From Candidatus Zixiibacteriota bacterium (lineage in GTDB: Bacteria; Zixibacteria; MSB-5A5; SM1-73), in contig JAOZNS010000002.1 of NCBI GenBank assembly GCA_029933635.1, forward strand, positions 1 to 34,789: DNA of 34,789 nucleotides, written 5' to 3'. A program made the translations under genes and the position numbers. The first letter of the stretch is position 1. Every line of letters begins with the position of its first letter. Below, piece after piece: positions 23,235-31,891 of this stretch. The notes beneath the pieces were generated by a model. That model was not told the DNA's origin and searched no databases. It saw only the letters and a program-made list of their open reading frames with translations.

Positions 23235-23855
23235 TCAAGTCAGAAAAGGGTTGTTCCTCCTTTCCTCCCCGATGGTGGAGGCAGGTCCATGCCCTGGGTA
23301 GATCAAACAATCGTCTCCCCTGTTCAACAATTTGTTTTTAATGGAGTCCATAAGCTGATCAAATGAGCCACCGGGTAAGTCCGTTCTTCCAATCGATCCT
23401 GCAAAAAGGCAATCTCCAACAAAGATCATCCTCTGCCCAACAAGGGAGATTCCTCCCGGGGTGTGTCCGGGCGTATGCAGAACTTCAAGGCTAAATTGCC
23501 CGAAACATATCCTATCTCCCTCCTGCAACGTTCTATCTGCCCCACAGGGCTCAGCTCCGCTTTCCAGAAGAAACGGCTGGGACCGACCCGCCGACGACAG
23601 CATGAATGCATCCTTCTGGTGAATTAACACCTCTGCATTAGTTGCCCTCCTGAGCTGAGCCACAGCGCCGATGTGATCAAAATGTCCGTGAGTCAGAACT
23701 ATATATTTGAGCCTCAACTTCAGCTCCTTTAATGTTCTCTCTATCTTCTCAAAATCTCCGCCCGGGTCTATGACTACCGCCTCCTTGCTCTTTTCGTCGC
23801 CCAACACATAACAGTTGGTTTCAAGCGGACCCACGCAAAGGGTTTTCAGGATCAA
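23235..23855 (-). CDS. MBL-fold metallo-hydrolase, glyoxalase II-like
   Basis: A 206-residue metallo-beta-lactamase-fold enzyme. It starts MILKTLCVGPLETNCYVLGD and carries THGHFDHIG, HTPGHTPGGISLV, FVGDCLFAGSIGRTDLPGG and IYPGHGPASTIGEERRNNPFL, a full set of metal ligands for a binuclear hydrolase. It should hydrolyse thioesters such as S-lactoylglutathione analogues; the true substrate in this organism is unknown. Translation appears to start at a TTG that overlaps the stop of the ogt gene (TTGA), with a GGAGGG site 9 bases before it, so it is coupled to ogt and lipA. It is a short stand-alone form without a rhodanese domain. Confidence 0.92.
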   Translation of the reverse strand: MILKTLCVGPLETNCYVLGDEKSKEAVVIDPGGDFEKIERTLKELKLRLKYIVLTHGHFDHIGAVAQLRRATNAEVLIHQKDAFMLSSAGRSQPFLLESGAEPCGADRTLQEGDRICFGQFSLEVLHTPGHTPGGISLVGQRMIFVGDCLFAGSIGRTDLPGGSFDQLMDSIKNKLLNRGDDCLIYPGHGPASTIGEERRNNPFLT

Positions 23856-24355
23856 ATCTTTGCTCCCTCCACTCTGAGCAGTTTTTTCTTAAGATCCAAT
23901 CCCCCTCCGTATCCCCCTAAACTCCCATCCTCTCTAATCACCCGATGACAGGGGATGATTATGGGAAGGGGATTAGCCCCGCAGGCTGATCCCACAGCTC
24001 TGGCTTTATTCTTACCTCCAACCTGTTTGGCTAACCACCCGTAGCTTCTGGTTTGTCCGGAAGGAATTTTAAGCATCGCCTTCCAGACCTTCTTCTGAAA
24101 AGGGGTACCTCCTGTTAAATCCAAAGGCTCTTTGAAGCTAACCTTCTTGCCGGCGAAATAAGACCTCATGGTTTTTTTCAAAGATGAAAATTTCTCATCG
24201 TCTCTTTTCAAATCGATCGTCTCATCCCTGCTCAGTGCTGAAAAAAACTTTTGCCATCTGCTTTGGGGATAGGTGAGGAAACTTATCCCTTTGTTGGTTC
24301 GGATGGCAAGTATCTTCCCTACGGGAGATTTAAAAGTGGCATAGTAGAGTTCCAT
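23852..24355 (-). CDS. ogt: Methylated-DNA-protein cysteine methyltransferase
   Basis: A 167-residue DNA repair protein that removes O6-alkyl groups from guanine onto its own cysteine. The active site is IIIPCHRVIRE with C136; TPFQKKVWKAMLKIPSGQTRSYGWLA and KARAVGSACGANPLP form the helix-turn-helix and Asn hinge. The final GGYGGGLDLKKKLLRVEG is also conserved. An AAAGGAG site lies before the ATG at 24355. Its 5' end lies inside lipA (37-base overlap), and its stop overlaps the MBL hydrolase start by 4 bases. Confidence 0.95.
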   Translation of the reverse strand: MELYYATFKSPVGKILAIRTNKGISFLTYPQSRWQKFFSALSRDETIDLKRDDEKFSSLKKTMRSYFAGKKVSFKEPLDLTGGTPFQKKVWKAMLKIPSGQTRSYGWLAKQVGGKNKARAVGSACGANPLPIIIPCHRVIREDGSLGGYGGGLDLKKKLLRVEGAKI

Positions 24356-25218
24356 CGCTTCTCCTTTACATGTTTGAGCTGTTCTCTTGCATGATAGGAG
24401 CTCCTCACCAGAGGAGCGGATTCCACATGAACAAATCCCATCTTTTCCCCGATCATCTTTAGCCGGGTGAATTCATCCGGATGGTAAAACCTTACCACAG
24501 GGAGATGGTTCCCAGAAGGACTCAAATATTGTCCGATGGTTAAAAGCTCACAGCCTGTCTCCTTCACATCGTGCATCAATTGTATTATCTCATCCCAGCT
24601 CTCTCCCAATCCCAGCATGATGCCCGATTTGGTGATGATTTTATCGTCAATCTTTTTGACATTAACAAGCAGATTGAGCGATCTTTGATAACTCGCCCCC
24701 CTCCTCACCTTTCGATAAAGTCTTTTGACCGTCTCCATGTTATGATTCACCACGTCTGGCTTCTGTTGTAAGACTATCTTCAAGGATTCAAATGATCCAG
24801 CAAAGTCAGGCACCAACACCTCCACCTGAGGAGGGGGAGCCAGCTCCTTAATCTTTTTTATGGTTTGAGCAAATATCGAAGCCCCGCCATCTGGAAGATC
24901 ATCTCTGGTCACCGAGGTGATCACCACGTATCGCAATTTAAGTTCTCCCACAGCCTCCGCTACCCTTCTCGGTTCATCTTCATCCACCGGCTCGGGAACG
25001 CCTCTTTTTACATCACAGAATTTACATCCCCTAGTGCAGATCTCTCCTAAGATCAAAAAGGTAGCGGTTCCCTGTTCGAAGCAGAGGCTTCTGTTGGGGC
25101 AGTTTGCTTCCTGACACACCGAGTGTAGCCTCAAATTGGCAAGAAGCGATTTTATTCTCCGATAGTTCTTACCCCAGGAAATTCTGACTTTTAACCAAGG
25201 TGGGCGATCAACCTTCAC
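24319..25218 (-). CDS. lipA: Lipoyl synthase (radical SAM)
   Basis: LipA inserts two sulfurs into protein-bound octanoyl groups to make lipoate. Using the GTG at 25218 (GGAGG site 4 bases upstream, product MKVDRPPWLKVR...) it is 299 residues. A TTG at 25287 would add 23 poorly conserved residues. It has the auxiliary cluster motif C35-x4-C40-x5-C46 and the radical SAM motif C61-x3-C65-x2-C68, then VVITSVTRDDLPDGGA, KSGIMLGLGE, LTIGQYLSPSGNHLPV and the C-terminal RSSYHA, which supplies the auxiliary-cluster serine. It heads a tightly overlapping lipA-ogt-MBL operon and is divergent from trxB. Confidence 0.96.
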   Translation of the reverse strand: MKVDRPPWLKVRISWGKNYRRIKSLLANLRLHSVCQEANCPNRSLCFEQGTATFLILGEICTRGCKFCDVKRGVPEPVDEDEPRRVAEAVGELKLRYVVITSVTRDDLPDGGASIFAQTIKKIKELAPPPQVEVLVPDFAGSFESLKIVLQQKPDVVNHNMETVKRLYRKVRRGASYQRSLNLLVNVKKIDDKIITKSGIMLGLGESWDEIIQLMHDVKETGCELLTIGQYLSPSGNHLPVVRFYHPDEFTRLKMIGEKMGFVHVESAPLVRSSYHAREQLKHVKEKRWNSTMPLLNLP

Positions 25219-25362
25219 AAAACCTCCAAAACGAACGTTGACTTTAGCCTTCCAACAATTTAAATTAAGATAAAGTTTGAGCACCAAAAAGCAAGATCAA
25301 ATATAAATAATGTGTCAGAAAGCTTCTGCATACATAAGTTCGTTCAAAGAAAGGGGAAAAAT

Positions 25363-26307
25363 ATGTCAGAAGGACAAGTATACGATCTGATCATCATCGG
25401 CGGAGGTCCTGCCGGATTGACCGCGGGGATATATGCCACCCGAGCTAAATTAGATACTCTGCTTTTTGATCGTCTCAATCCGGGGGGACTGGTGGCATCC
25501 ACCGACTGGGTGGAAAACTATCCCGGCTTTCCCGAGGGAATCACCGGCGCTGAGCTGATGAAGAAGATGGAGGAGCAGGCAATAAAGTTTGGTTTAAAGA
25601 TAATGCCCTTTAAAGAAGTTCATTCTGCACACTTTAAGGGTCGAATCAAAATCATAAGGGTGGATAACGAGGAATACAAAGCTAAAGCAGTAATTCTGGC
25701 TTCCGGAACCGAACCTAAAAAATTGAACATTCCCGGAGAGGAGAAATTTAAGGGAAAAGGTGTTTCCTACTGTGCCACCTGTGATGGTCCCTTTTTTAAG
25801 GACAAAGACATCGTCATGATCGGCGGGGGAAGCTCTGGCATCCAAGAGGGATTGTATTTGACCAGATTTGTTAAAAGCATTTCCGTGATCGAATTCATGC
25901 CCCATCTGAACGCCGAAAAGATTCTGCAGGAGAGAGCAAAAAAACAACCCAAGTTTAAATTCTTCTTAAACCACATGGTCACCTCCATAAATGGAGAAAA
26001 TCAAATAGAATCGGTTACCATCAAAAGTCGGCAGACCAACCAAGAGAAGACCATACCCGCTCAGGGGGTGTTTGTCTATGTGGGATGGAATCCAAAAACA
26101 GAATTTTTAAAGGGACAGGTCGATCTGGATAGATGGGGTTATGTGATTGCTGGAGGGGATACCAAAACTTCCGTTCCCGGGGTATTTGCTGCCGGCGACG
26201 TGAGACAGAAAACATTAAGACAGATCACCACCGCCACAGCAGATGGCGCCGTCTCCGCCTTCATGGCGGAAAAATATATTGAGGAACAAAAATCATCTAC
26301 GGATTAA
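25363..26307 (+). CDS. trxB: Thioredoxin reductase
   Basis: A 314-residue flavoprotein starting MSEGQVYDLIIIGGGPAGLTAG at the ATG at 25363 (AAAGGGG site). An upstream frame from 25312 adds 17 unlikely residues. It has the FAD loop GGGPAG, the redox centre C137-A-T-C140-D-G, a second nucleotide loop GGGSSGIQEGLYL and the C-terminal FAD motif GVFAAGDVRQKTLRQITTATADGA. The NADPH-binding loop is GGGSSG followed by VIEFMP, where the usual HRR phosphate-binding residues are not obvious, so NADH or another donor is possible. It is divergent from lipA; the 144-base gap has only a weak promoter candidate (TTGAGC ... TATAAA, 25277-25307). Confidence 0.94.
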   Translation: MSEGQVYDLIIIGGGPAGLTAGIYATRAKLDTLLFDRLNPGGLVASTDWVENYPGFPEGITGAELMKKMEEQAIKFGLKIMPFKEVHSAHFKGRIKIIRVDNEEYKAKAVILASGTEPKKLNIPGEEKFKGKGVSYCATCDGPFFKDKDIVMIGGGSSGIQEGLYLTRFVKSISVIEFMPHLNAEKILQERAKKQPKFKFFLNHMVTSINGENQIESVTIKSRQTNQEKTIPAQGVFVYVGWNPKTEFLKGQVDLDRWGYVIAGGDTKTSVPGVFAAGDVRQKTLRQITTATADGAVSAFMAEKYIEEQKSSTD

Positions 26308-26622
26308 ACAGATTAAAACCCATATGTTTTGATACATCAGCACTGACAGATGTCGGTGTTTTCTGGTTGGGTAACTTTTCTTCACATTCTGCGAAGGATC
26401 TCAAAACCTTCTATCGAGCATCAAATAATAAGAAGTTAGTGGAATTTAAGACCCTCCATTTTACTGGAGGTAGTAGGACCGACATCTTTTCCCGCCTGTC
26501 TCTGTGGGCTGGAAGCCCCACATACTTGATCATATCAAAATCCTCCGAATGGGCAAATAGAGTAATTTTCGATGCCTCGACTTAGGAATCGGTAAGAGGT
26601 CGGATATGATTGAAGCATCCTT
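26308..26622. other. Intergenic region between convergent trxB and CobO genes
   Basis: 315 bases with no gene. It holds two hairpins without T runs: CCTCCA-TTTTAC-TGGAGG (26454-26471) and the TTCCAGCCC-family palindrome at 26503-26522. Either may end or stabilise transcripts from the convergent genes. Confidence 0.5.
26503..26522. repeat. Short palindromic repeat, TTCCAGCCC family
   Basis: TGTGGGCT (26503-26510) faces AGCCCCACA (26514-26522), complementary apart from one bulged C. On the minus strand it contains CTTCCAGCCC, the core shared with copies near 9339, 9730 and 12568. Confidence 0.5.
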
Positions 26623-27165
26623 TTAATTCTCTATCCCCTTCTGAGCAGGCACTCCCTTTTTGAAAGGATGTTTTATCTCTTTTACCTCTGTAACCAAATC
26701 GGCAAGCTGAATTATCTTTTTGGGTGCACCTCGACCGGTGAGAATCAGATGGAGATCAGAAGGTTTTTTTTTAATCAGTTCAGCTACTTCTTTAACGGTG
26801 AGAAGTTTCTTATCTAAGGCGATATTTATTTCATCCAAGACAATGATGTGGTATTTTTTGGAAAGGATTTGATCCTTTGCGAACTTAAAAGCTCGTTTTG
26901 CAGCTTTCACATGTTCTTCAAAAGGGAATCTGTCCCCTTTGATCTTGACGTATCCTTTTCCCATGGTTTTAATTTCGATCCCGCAATCGAACTTCTTCAC
27001 GAATTTCAATTCACCATATCCTCTAAAGCTTTTTATGAATTGAATGATTAAAGTCTTCTGGCCATGACCCGCCGCCCGCAGTGCCATTCCTAAAGCGGCG
27101 GTTGTCTTTCCCTTACCATTGCCAGTGTAGACTATCACCAATCCTTTAACGTTTTTATTCTTCAT
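26623..27165 (-). CDS. cobO: Cob(I)yrinic acid a,c-diamide adenosyltransferase
   Basis: A 180-residue P-loop enzyme of the CobO/CobA(BtuR) family that transfers adenosyl from ATP to cobalt of corrinoids. It shows VYTGNGKGKTTAALGMALRAAGHG (P-loop G15-T22), IIQFIKS, the helix EHVKAAKRAFKFAKDQI, IIVLDEINIALDKKLL and LILTGRGAPKKIIQLADLVTEVKEIKHPF, all family signatures. A B12-dependent metabolism is implied. No cobalamin riboswitch was seen in the 120 bases upstream. It stands between trxB (convergent) and pckA (co-oriented, 120 bases upstream). The ribosome site is weak. Confidence 0.94.
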   Translation of the reverse strand: MKNKNVKGLVIVYTGNGKGKTTAALGMALRAAGHGQKTLIIQFIKSFRGYGELKFVKKFDCGIEIKTMGKGYVKIKGDRFPFEEHVKAAKRAFKFAKDQILSKKYHIIVLDEINIALDKKLLTVKEVAELIKKKPSDLHLILTGRGAPKKIIQLADLVTEVKEIKHPFKKGVPAQKGIEN

Positions 27166-27285
27166 CTTTTTTAGGGCAAGCTCGTGGAGAAAATCTCAGA
27201 TATGAAACCTCATCCTGTCGATCTCCCATCTCCATGAAATGAAGAAAGGATAGGGGGTGAGGCTAAAAAATAAGGGTTTTGCCTC

Positions 27286-29070
27286 TTATCTATTTACCAC
27301 CGCTCTGATTATGTTTTCGTCCACATTGAATTTTCTCAGAAACTCCTCCCTTTCCTTCTTCATCTTCTCCACCCAGGCTCTATACTGCTCACCCCGACCT
27401 TTTTTTTCGTAGAAGATCTTCGGATTCAAAATCTCTTTGGGCACTTCGCTTAAAAGCTCAGCGTTTTCCGGCGCATCCACATCTACGATCTCATATCCAA
27501 AATCTGGGTCTTTCTTCCATTTTACCTTTCCGGAAAGCATGGCTCCAAGCATGGCGGAGGAATGAGGGATTTTCACTTTGAGTGCATCTCCCTTCTCTTC
27601 GTCCTTTTGATCTCCCCCCACATATCCGGTATTCATCAACCAAGTCTGTAAGCCCGGCAATTTGGTCGCCAGCTGGCTGAATCTTTTGGCTTGCAAGCCA
27701 TATGGACTGGGAAAGAATGGTTGCGTAAACGGCGAGCGGGTTTTGCCCCTCTCCTTGCCCGCCGCAGAGGTTTTTGAGGTTTCACCTAACATGAAATAAC
27801 CAGCGGCCAACTCTGCCGTTGGAAAACGAACTATCCCTGGAACTGCCGCATCCGGACCCTCGTCCCGGTTCAAAATTCCCAGCGATCTCAGTGGAGGAAT
27901 GTCATCGAAGCTGGCCGCATCCTTAATTGCTTTCATGGGGATGATGGATCTGCCATTCTGGGTCCACACGGTAAAATCCCATCCATCTTGAGGAATATCA
28001 TACTCATCCACCACATCATCTATTTTGACCTTTCCATTGATGAAGGCTTCAACGTTCTCTGGAGGTGCTCCAGTTTCGATAAGAAGGGGCTTAAGACGGG
28101 CCACCTCCTCCGGGGTGAGTCGTGTCTTGCTGAAATCGAAAGTGCCATCTGGATTGGGGAAGACGTTTTCCACCCAAGCGTCCGGATGGGTGGTGCCAGC
28201 ATAAAGCACCGGCTCCGACTCTTTGGTTAGACCGAAGGTTTTGGCAAAACAACCATTCTCAGTTATTGATACCGTTCCATCTGGCCATATCACGATCATA
28301 TCATCCTGAATGGGCTGAGCCAGCTCGCCTTGTTTGCTGAAGGTGGTGGTAGTCTTGCCCGTGCCGGAAAGTCCCATTATGCCCATGGTCATGGCTTTCC
28401 CATCTATGGTCACCTTCTTGGCCCCAGCGTGAAGAACCAAACCACCCAATCTGTATACATATTCGTTTAGCATCCGTAAAGCGCCCTTCTTCGTCTCGCC
28501 GAAATAATCTGAGCCTATCACATAGGTGATCCAGTTCTCTAAGTCGACCAGCATAGCCAGGTTGCCCGGCATATCCTCAAGGCTTAACCCCGCGGTATAA
28601 ACCAAACGAAATTTCGGTTGAAACGGTTGACTGAGTTGTTCCTTGCTTTCTATAGCCGAACGGGGAAATGCAAGCACCTGTTGCATGCCCGCCAGATTGG
28701 CTCCCTCCAAGGTATACAGCCACTGTATGGGAACTGCTCCTTTGCCATATCCATAATATGCGTTGATGGCAATAAGGGTGCCCTGCTCCTCGATGTAAGC
28801 CTTCTGTCTTTTTATAAGCTCGCTGGCTTTGGCTGGGTCGATGATGTTCCCGGAGTAATTGTCTTTTTCCGACTCAGGGGCGATGCAGTAGGTTAAGTTA
28901 GCCTTCCTTGCCTTAAGTCGAGTAATCTTGTCGATGTTGCCATAGGCAGTCTTCATTATGGCTGGAGTATGTTTTAAGGCCAGCTCTCGAAGTTCCGCCT
29001 GGGAGGGGTTGGTTATGTAGGTCACCTCGTAAGGTGTTTCATTAAGATCAATCTTTTCCATAGTTGACAT
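27286..29070 (-). CDS. pckA: Phosphoenolpyruvate carboxykinase (ATP), divergent
   Basis: A 594-residue enzyme that interconverts oxaloacetate + ATP and PEP + CO2 + ADP. The kinase P-loop GLSGTGKTTTT lies at residues 233-243, as in ATP-type PEPCK. Preceding SDYFGETKKGALRMLNEYV matches the metal/phosphate region, and QDDMIVIWPDG and ENGCFAKTFG parallel the DDEHGW and EGGCYAKT motifs but with changes. C-terminal WLMNTGYVGG matches WLVNTGWTGG. The N-terminal RSPKDK-like oxaloacetate site and the TFSACFGAPF box are altered or absent, so this is a diverged branch. It is co-oriented with malic enzyme 63 bases upstream, and the two may form an operon. Confidence 0.9.
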   Translation of the reverse strand: MSTMEKIDLNETPYEVTYITNPSQAELRELALKHTPAIMKTAYGNIDKITRLKARKANLTYCIAPESEKDNYSGNIIDPAKASELIKRQKAYIEEQGTLIAINAYYGYGKGAVPIQWLYTLEGANLAGMQQVLAFPRSAIESKEQLSQPFQPKFRLVYTAGLSLEDMPGNLAMLVDLENWITYVIGSDYFGETKKGALRMLNEYVYRLGGLVLHAGAKKVTIDGKAMTMGIMGLSGTGKTTTTFSKQGELAQPIQDDMIVIWPDGTVSITENGCFAKTFGLTKESEPVLYAGTTHPDAWVENVFPNPDGTFDFSKTRLTPEEVARLKPLLIETGAPPENVEAFINGKVKIDDVVDEYDIPQDGWDFTVWTQNGRSIIPMKAIKDAASFDDIPPLRSLGILNRDEGPDAAVPGIVRFPTAELAAGYFMLGETSKTSAAGKERGKTRSPFTQPFFPSPYGLQAKRFSQLATKLPGLQTWLMNTGYVGGDQKDEEKGDALKVKIPHSSAMLGAMLSGKVKWKKDPDFGYEIVDVDAPENAELLSEVPKEILNPKIFYEKKGRGEQYRAWVEKMKKEREEFLRKFNVDENIIRAVVNR

Positions 29071-29133
29071 ACTTGACTCCTTTTTTGTTTAGTCTCATAT
29101 ATCTGATTCAAAACTCCTCTATGCTTCTTACCC

Positions 29134-30483
29134 TTATTTTTCTAATTTGCCTTCTTCAGGTGGCGGAGGAATTATACCTGATTCCATCAGAATTTTAGTT
29201 TGGTCTCGGGCGCGCTTTATGGTACTTGCGGCTTTCTCAAAAAGCTCCTTTTTTGATGCTTTGATTTTTGCCAGCCTTTGTTCAATCGCCATAAGACCCA
29301 CAGCCACAGCAACCTTAGGATAAACCTCCCAATCTTCCATGGTGGGAATGAGATGGTCTTCGTCCAGACCTTTATCTGCAGCTGTCTGAGCCAGCTCATG
29401 TGCGGCGGCGGTGCACATCTCATCGGTGATGGTGGAAGCTCTGACATCCAGCACTCCCCGGAAGATCCCGGGAAAGCCCAAGGAATTGTTCACCTGATTG
29501 GGAAAATCCGATCTTCCCGTGGCTACGATCCTGGCTCCGGCTTGTTTAGCCTCCCAGGGCCAGATCTCTGGGATAGGATTGGCACAGGCAAAAACTATGG
29601 CATCTTTCCTCATGGAGGAGATCCACTCTTTCTTTATAAGATCTGGACCAGGAGCCGAGTAAGCGATACATACATCGGTATCTCTCATGCTCTCAGGAAT
29701 CCCTCCTCTCCTTCCCTCCTCGTTGGTAATTCGGCAAAAAGTATAGCGGGGGTCTCCTCTTCGGTATTCTTTTCTCTCGGGATGGAGTATTCCGTTTATG
29801 TCACACATTATCACATTTTCTGGTTTCACCCCCGCAGAGATCATCAGCCGAAGGCAAGCCACGCTGGCGGCGCCAGCCCCAATCATGGAGACCTTTATCT
29901 GATGGATCTTCTTACCCACTATCCTCAAAGCATTAATCAATGCCGCCAAAGTCACCGTGGCTGTTCCCTGTTGATCATCATGCCACACAGGGATTTTGGC
30001 TTCGTGCCGTAGGGTATCCAGAATATAAAAACACTTTGGTTGAGCAATATCCTCCAGATTTATTCCCCCGAAGGAGGGTTGCAGGATCTTCACCACCCGA
30101 ATCAACTCATCTGGATCTTTGGTATCAAGACATAATGGGTATACATCCACTCCACCCAGATACTTAAACAAAAGCGCCTTGCCCTCCATCACCGGAAGCC
30201 CTGCCTCTGGTCCAATATCTCCCAGTCCCAGAACCCTTGTGCCGTCAGAGATAACCGCTATGGTATTTGTTTTGTTGGTATGTTCCCAGACCCTGTCGTG
30301 ATGTTTATCGATATCCCTACATGGCTGAGCCACTCCCGGAGTATACCAGATGGCAAAATCATCCATGTCTCTGATTACACATTTAGGAACGATTTCAATC
30401 TTGCCTCTATAAAAAGGGTGCAATCTCATTGCATCCTGCCCCGGCTTTTTCGCTTTGGCGATCAGCTCATCTTTGCTTAACAT
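29134..30483 (-). CDS. NAD(P)-dependent malic enzyme
   Basis: A 449-residue single-domain malic enzyme (malate to pyruvate + CO2). It has YTPGVAQPCRDI, ISDGTRVLGLGDIGPEAGLPVMEGKALLFK, KIPVWHDDQQGTATVTLAALINALRI, VSMIGAGAASVACLRLM (dinucleotide loop), ACANPIPEIWPWEAKQAGARIVATGRSDFPNQVNNSLGFPGIFRG and AAHELA. The length excludes the large phosphotransacetylase-fused MaeB type. The residue after strand 2 of the nucleotide fold is Asp (VIMCDING), which often goes with NAD preference. It lies immediately upstream of pckA and shares its direction, which would let cells move carbon between pyruvate, malate and PEP. Confidence 0.95.
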   Translation of the reverse strand: MLSKDELIAKAKKPGQDAMRLHPFYRGKIEIVPKCVIRDMDDFAIWYTPGVAQPCRDIDKHHDRVWEHTNKTNTIAVISDGTRVLGLGDIGPEAGLPVMEGKALLFKYLGGVDVYPLCLDTKDPDELIRVVKILQPSFGGINLEDIAQPKCFYILDTLRHEAKIPVWHDDQQGTATVTLAALINALRIVGKKIHQIKVSMIGAGAASVACLRLMISAGVKPENVIMCDINGILHPERKEYRRGDPRYTFCRITNEEGRRGGIPESMRDTDVCIAYSAPGPDLIKKEWISSMRKDAIVFACANPIPEIWPWEAKQAGARIVATGRSDFPNQVNNSLGFPGIFRGVLDVRASTITDEMCTAAAHELAQTAADKGLDEDHLIPTMEDWEVYPKVAVAVGLMAIEQRLAKIKASKKELFEKAASTIKRARDQTKILMESGIIPPPPEEGKLEK

Positions 30484-30863
30484 CTTCTCTCTGCCTCGCT
30501 TTTCTCTTAAGAACCTAAAGCTCTTTTTAAAAAGCTCAATTACCCCTTCCTCTCATTTCGGCAAACATTTTTTAAAAATCCTGGCCAAAAACCACGATCT
30601 TTTTAAGCTTTTTTAAAACCTCTGTATACGTAGCTTACCCTGGTGACCGGGAGAGTTAAACTTTAACTTCATCACTCCTTAAGTCTCAAGTTACGTCAGA
30701 CGCACCCTAAAATCAAGCAAAATTTGTGAAAAAAATCACTTTTTGCGAAATTTATACCAGCAAGCTGATGCACTCTCATGGACCCGAAAGTGCAAAAGCC
30801 TGCTTTGCGGTTTTTTGATCTTTCGGCAAATTTAGATCCTTGGATTTCCGATATGTTTCGATC
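30484..30863. other. Intergenic region between malic enzyme and the por terminator
   Basis: 380 bases without a convincing gene; a 64-codon minus-strand frame at 30696-30890 overlaps the terminator and looks spurious. It contains T-rich runs, a small palindrome (CCCTGGTGACCGGG region near 30638) and a weak Rex-like sequence at 30724-30741. The malic enzyme promoter should lie here but was not resolved. Confidence 0.45.
30724..30741. promoter_or_regulatory. Weak Rex-like half-conserved site upstream of malic enzyme
   Basis: TTGTGAA-AAAA-ATCACTT matches TTGTGAANNNNTTCACAA at 11 of 14 positions: one arm perfect, the other degenerate. It lies about 240 bases before the malic enzyme start, so its relevance is doubtful. 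It is listed because two better sites exist in the window. Confidence 0.25.
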
Positions 30864-30902
30864 AAAATAAAAAAGCGGGCAAAGAGCCATCCTCTGCCCG
30901 CC
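30864..30902 (-). terminator. Intrinsic terminator of the por operon
   Basis: On the minus strand GCGGGC (30901-30896) pairs with GCCCGC (30880-30875), with AGAG/CTCT extending the stem, followed by TTTTTTATTTT (30874-30864). It lies 20 bases after the porB stop, so it ends the porC-porD-porA-porB transcript. Confidence 0.88.
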
Positions 30903-30921
30903 TTCTGTCTTAGAGCCTGTT

Positions 30922-31863
30922 TCACATCAAATGATATTTCTCGATGTTATGATCTGCGATCGCCTGGATTCTTTTAAGCTCCTCTTCTCCGCCTGGTTTT
31001 TTAAAAATATGTTTGAATCGTCCTTGAAGCTTCAGGTATTCTTCCACCGGCTTTTTCTTGGGTATCTTTCTTACCGAGGTAACCTTTCCATTCTCCATCT
31101 CGAACAAAGGGATCAACCCGGTTTGCACTGCGGTCTTAGCTACTTTTATGGTTAAAGCCGGATCGTGGATCCAGCCCAGAGGACAGGGACAGTGAATCTG
31201 AAGATATTTGGGCCCTTTGATACTTAAAGCTTTCTTAACCTTTTTCTGCAAATCCGCATAATACCCGACTGAAGCTGTAGCCACATAGGGAATACCGTGA
31301 GCCCCAGCTATTTCTGGCATGGGTTTTTTGTCGGTGGTTTTTCCCCATGAGATTTTACCTGATGGAGCGGTGGTGGTGGAAGCTTCAAAGGGGGTGAGCC
31401 CACTTCGTTGAACCCCGGTGTTCATGTAGGCTTCATTATCATAACAGACATATAAAACATTATGACCCCGTTCCAGCATTCCGGAAAGGCAACCGATCCC
31501 AATATCAGCGGTGGATCCATCTCCTCCCTGAGCTATCACGTAAGCTTCATCTTCTCGTCCAAGCGCCTTCAGTGCCGCCTCAATTCCGGAGGCCACAGCG
31601 GCTGGATTTTCAAACAAGGAATGAATCCAAGGTATCTTCCAAGCGGATTGAGGATAAGCCGATGAAACCACCTCCAAGCATCCAGTGGCACAGGTGGCAA
31701 TGGTGTTTTTCCCGGCAGCATCCATTACTAACCTGGCCGCCAGAAGTTCTCCACAACCGGCGCAGGCGCGATGTCCGGGTGCCACCAAGCTCTCCTTAAC
31801 TGGCTCTTTCTTCTTCTTTGCGGTCGGAGCCTTTAGGTTCTTAGCCATCTCTTCTTTTGCCAT
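30922..31863 (-). CDS. porB: Pyruvate:ferredoxin oxidoreductase, beta subunit
   Basis: A 313-residue thiamine-diphosphate subunit with an AAAGGAG site. HRACAGCGELLAARLV and ATGCLEVV supply cysteines for its Fe-S cluster, with a further Cys in HCPCPLGW. The ThDP/metal site is QGGDGSTADIGIGCLSGMLERGHNVLYVCYDNEAYMNTGVQRSG. Together with the alpha subunit it forms the active site that turns pyruvate + CoA into acetyl-CoA, CO2 and reduced ferredoxin. The N-terminal 25 residues are a Lys/Glu-rich extension. It is the last gene of the operon and is followed directly by a terminator. Confidence 0.95.
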   Translation of the reverse strand: MAKEEMAKNLKAPTAKKKKEPVKESLVAPGHRACAGCGELLAARLVMDAAGKNTIATCATGCLEVVSSAYPQSAWKIPWIHSLFENPAAVASGIEAALKALGREDEAYVIAQGGDGSTADIGIGCLSGMLERGHNVLYVCYDNEAYMNTGVQRSGLTPFEASTTTAPSGKISWGKTTDKKPMPEIAGAHGIPYVATASVGYYADLQKKVKKALSIKGPKYLQIHCPCPLGWIHDPALTIKVAKTAVQTGLIPLFEMENGKVTSVRKIPKKKPVEEYLKLQGRFKHIFKKPGGEEELKRIQAIADHNIEKYHLM

Positions 31864-31891
31864 CTTTTCTCCTTTCTGCGACCCAAAGCAA

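Noticed and set aside
29278..30012. A 244-codon plus-strand frame opposite malic enzyme
   Set aside because: It is antisense to strongly conserved malic enzyme motifs; length comes from codon bias in the true gene.
30696..30890. A 64-codon minus-strand frame
   Set aside because: It starts inside the por terminator hairpin, has no ribosome site and no recognisable protein pattern.
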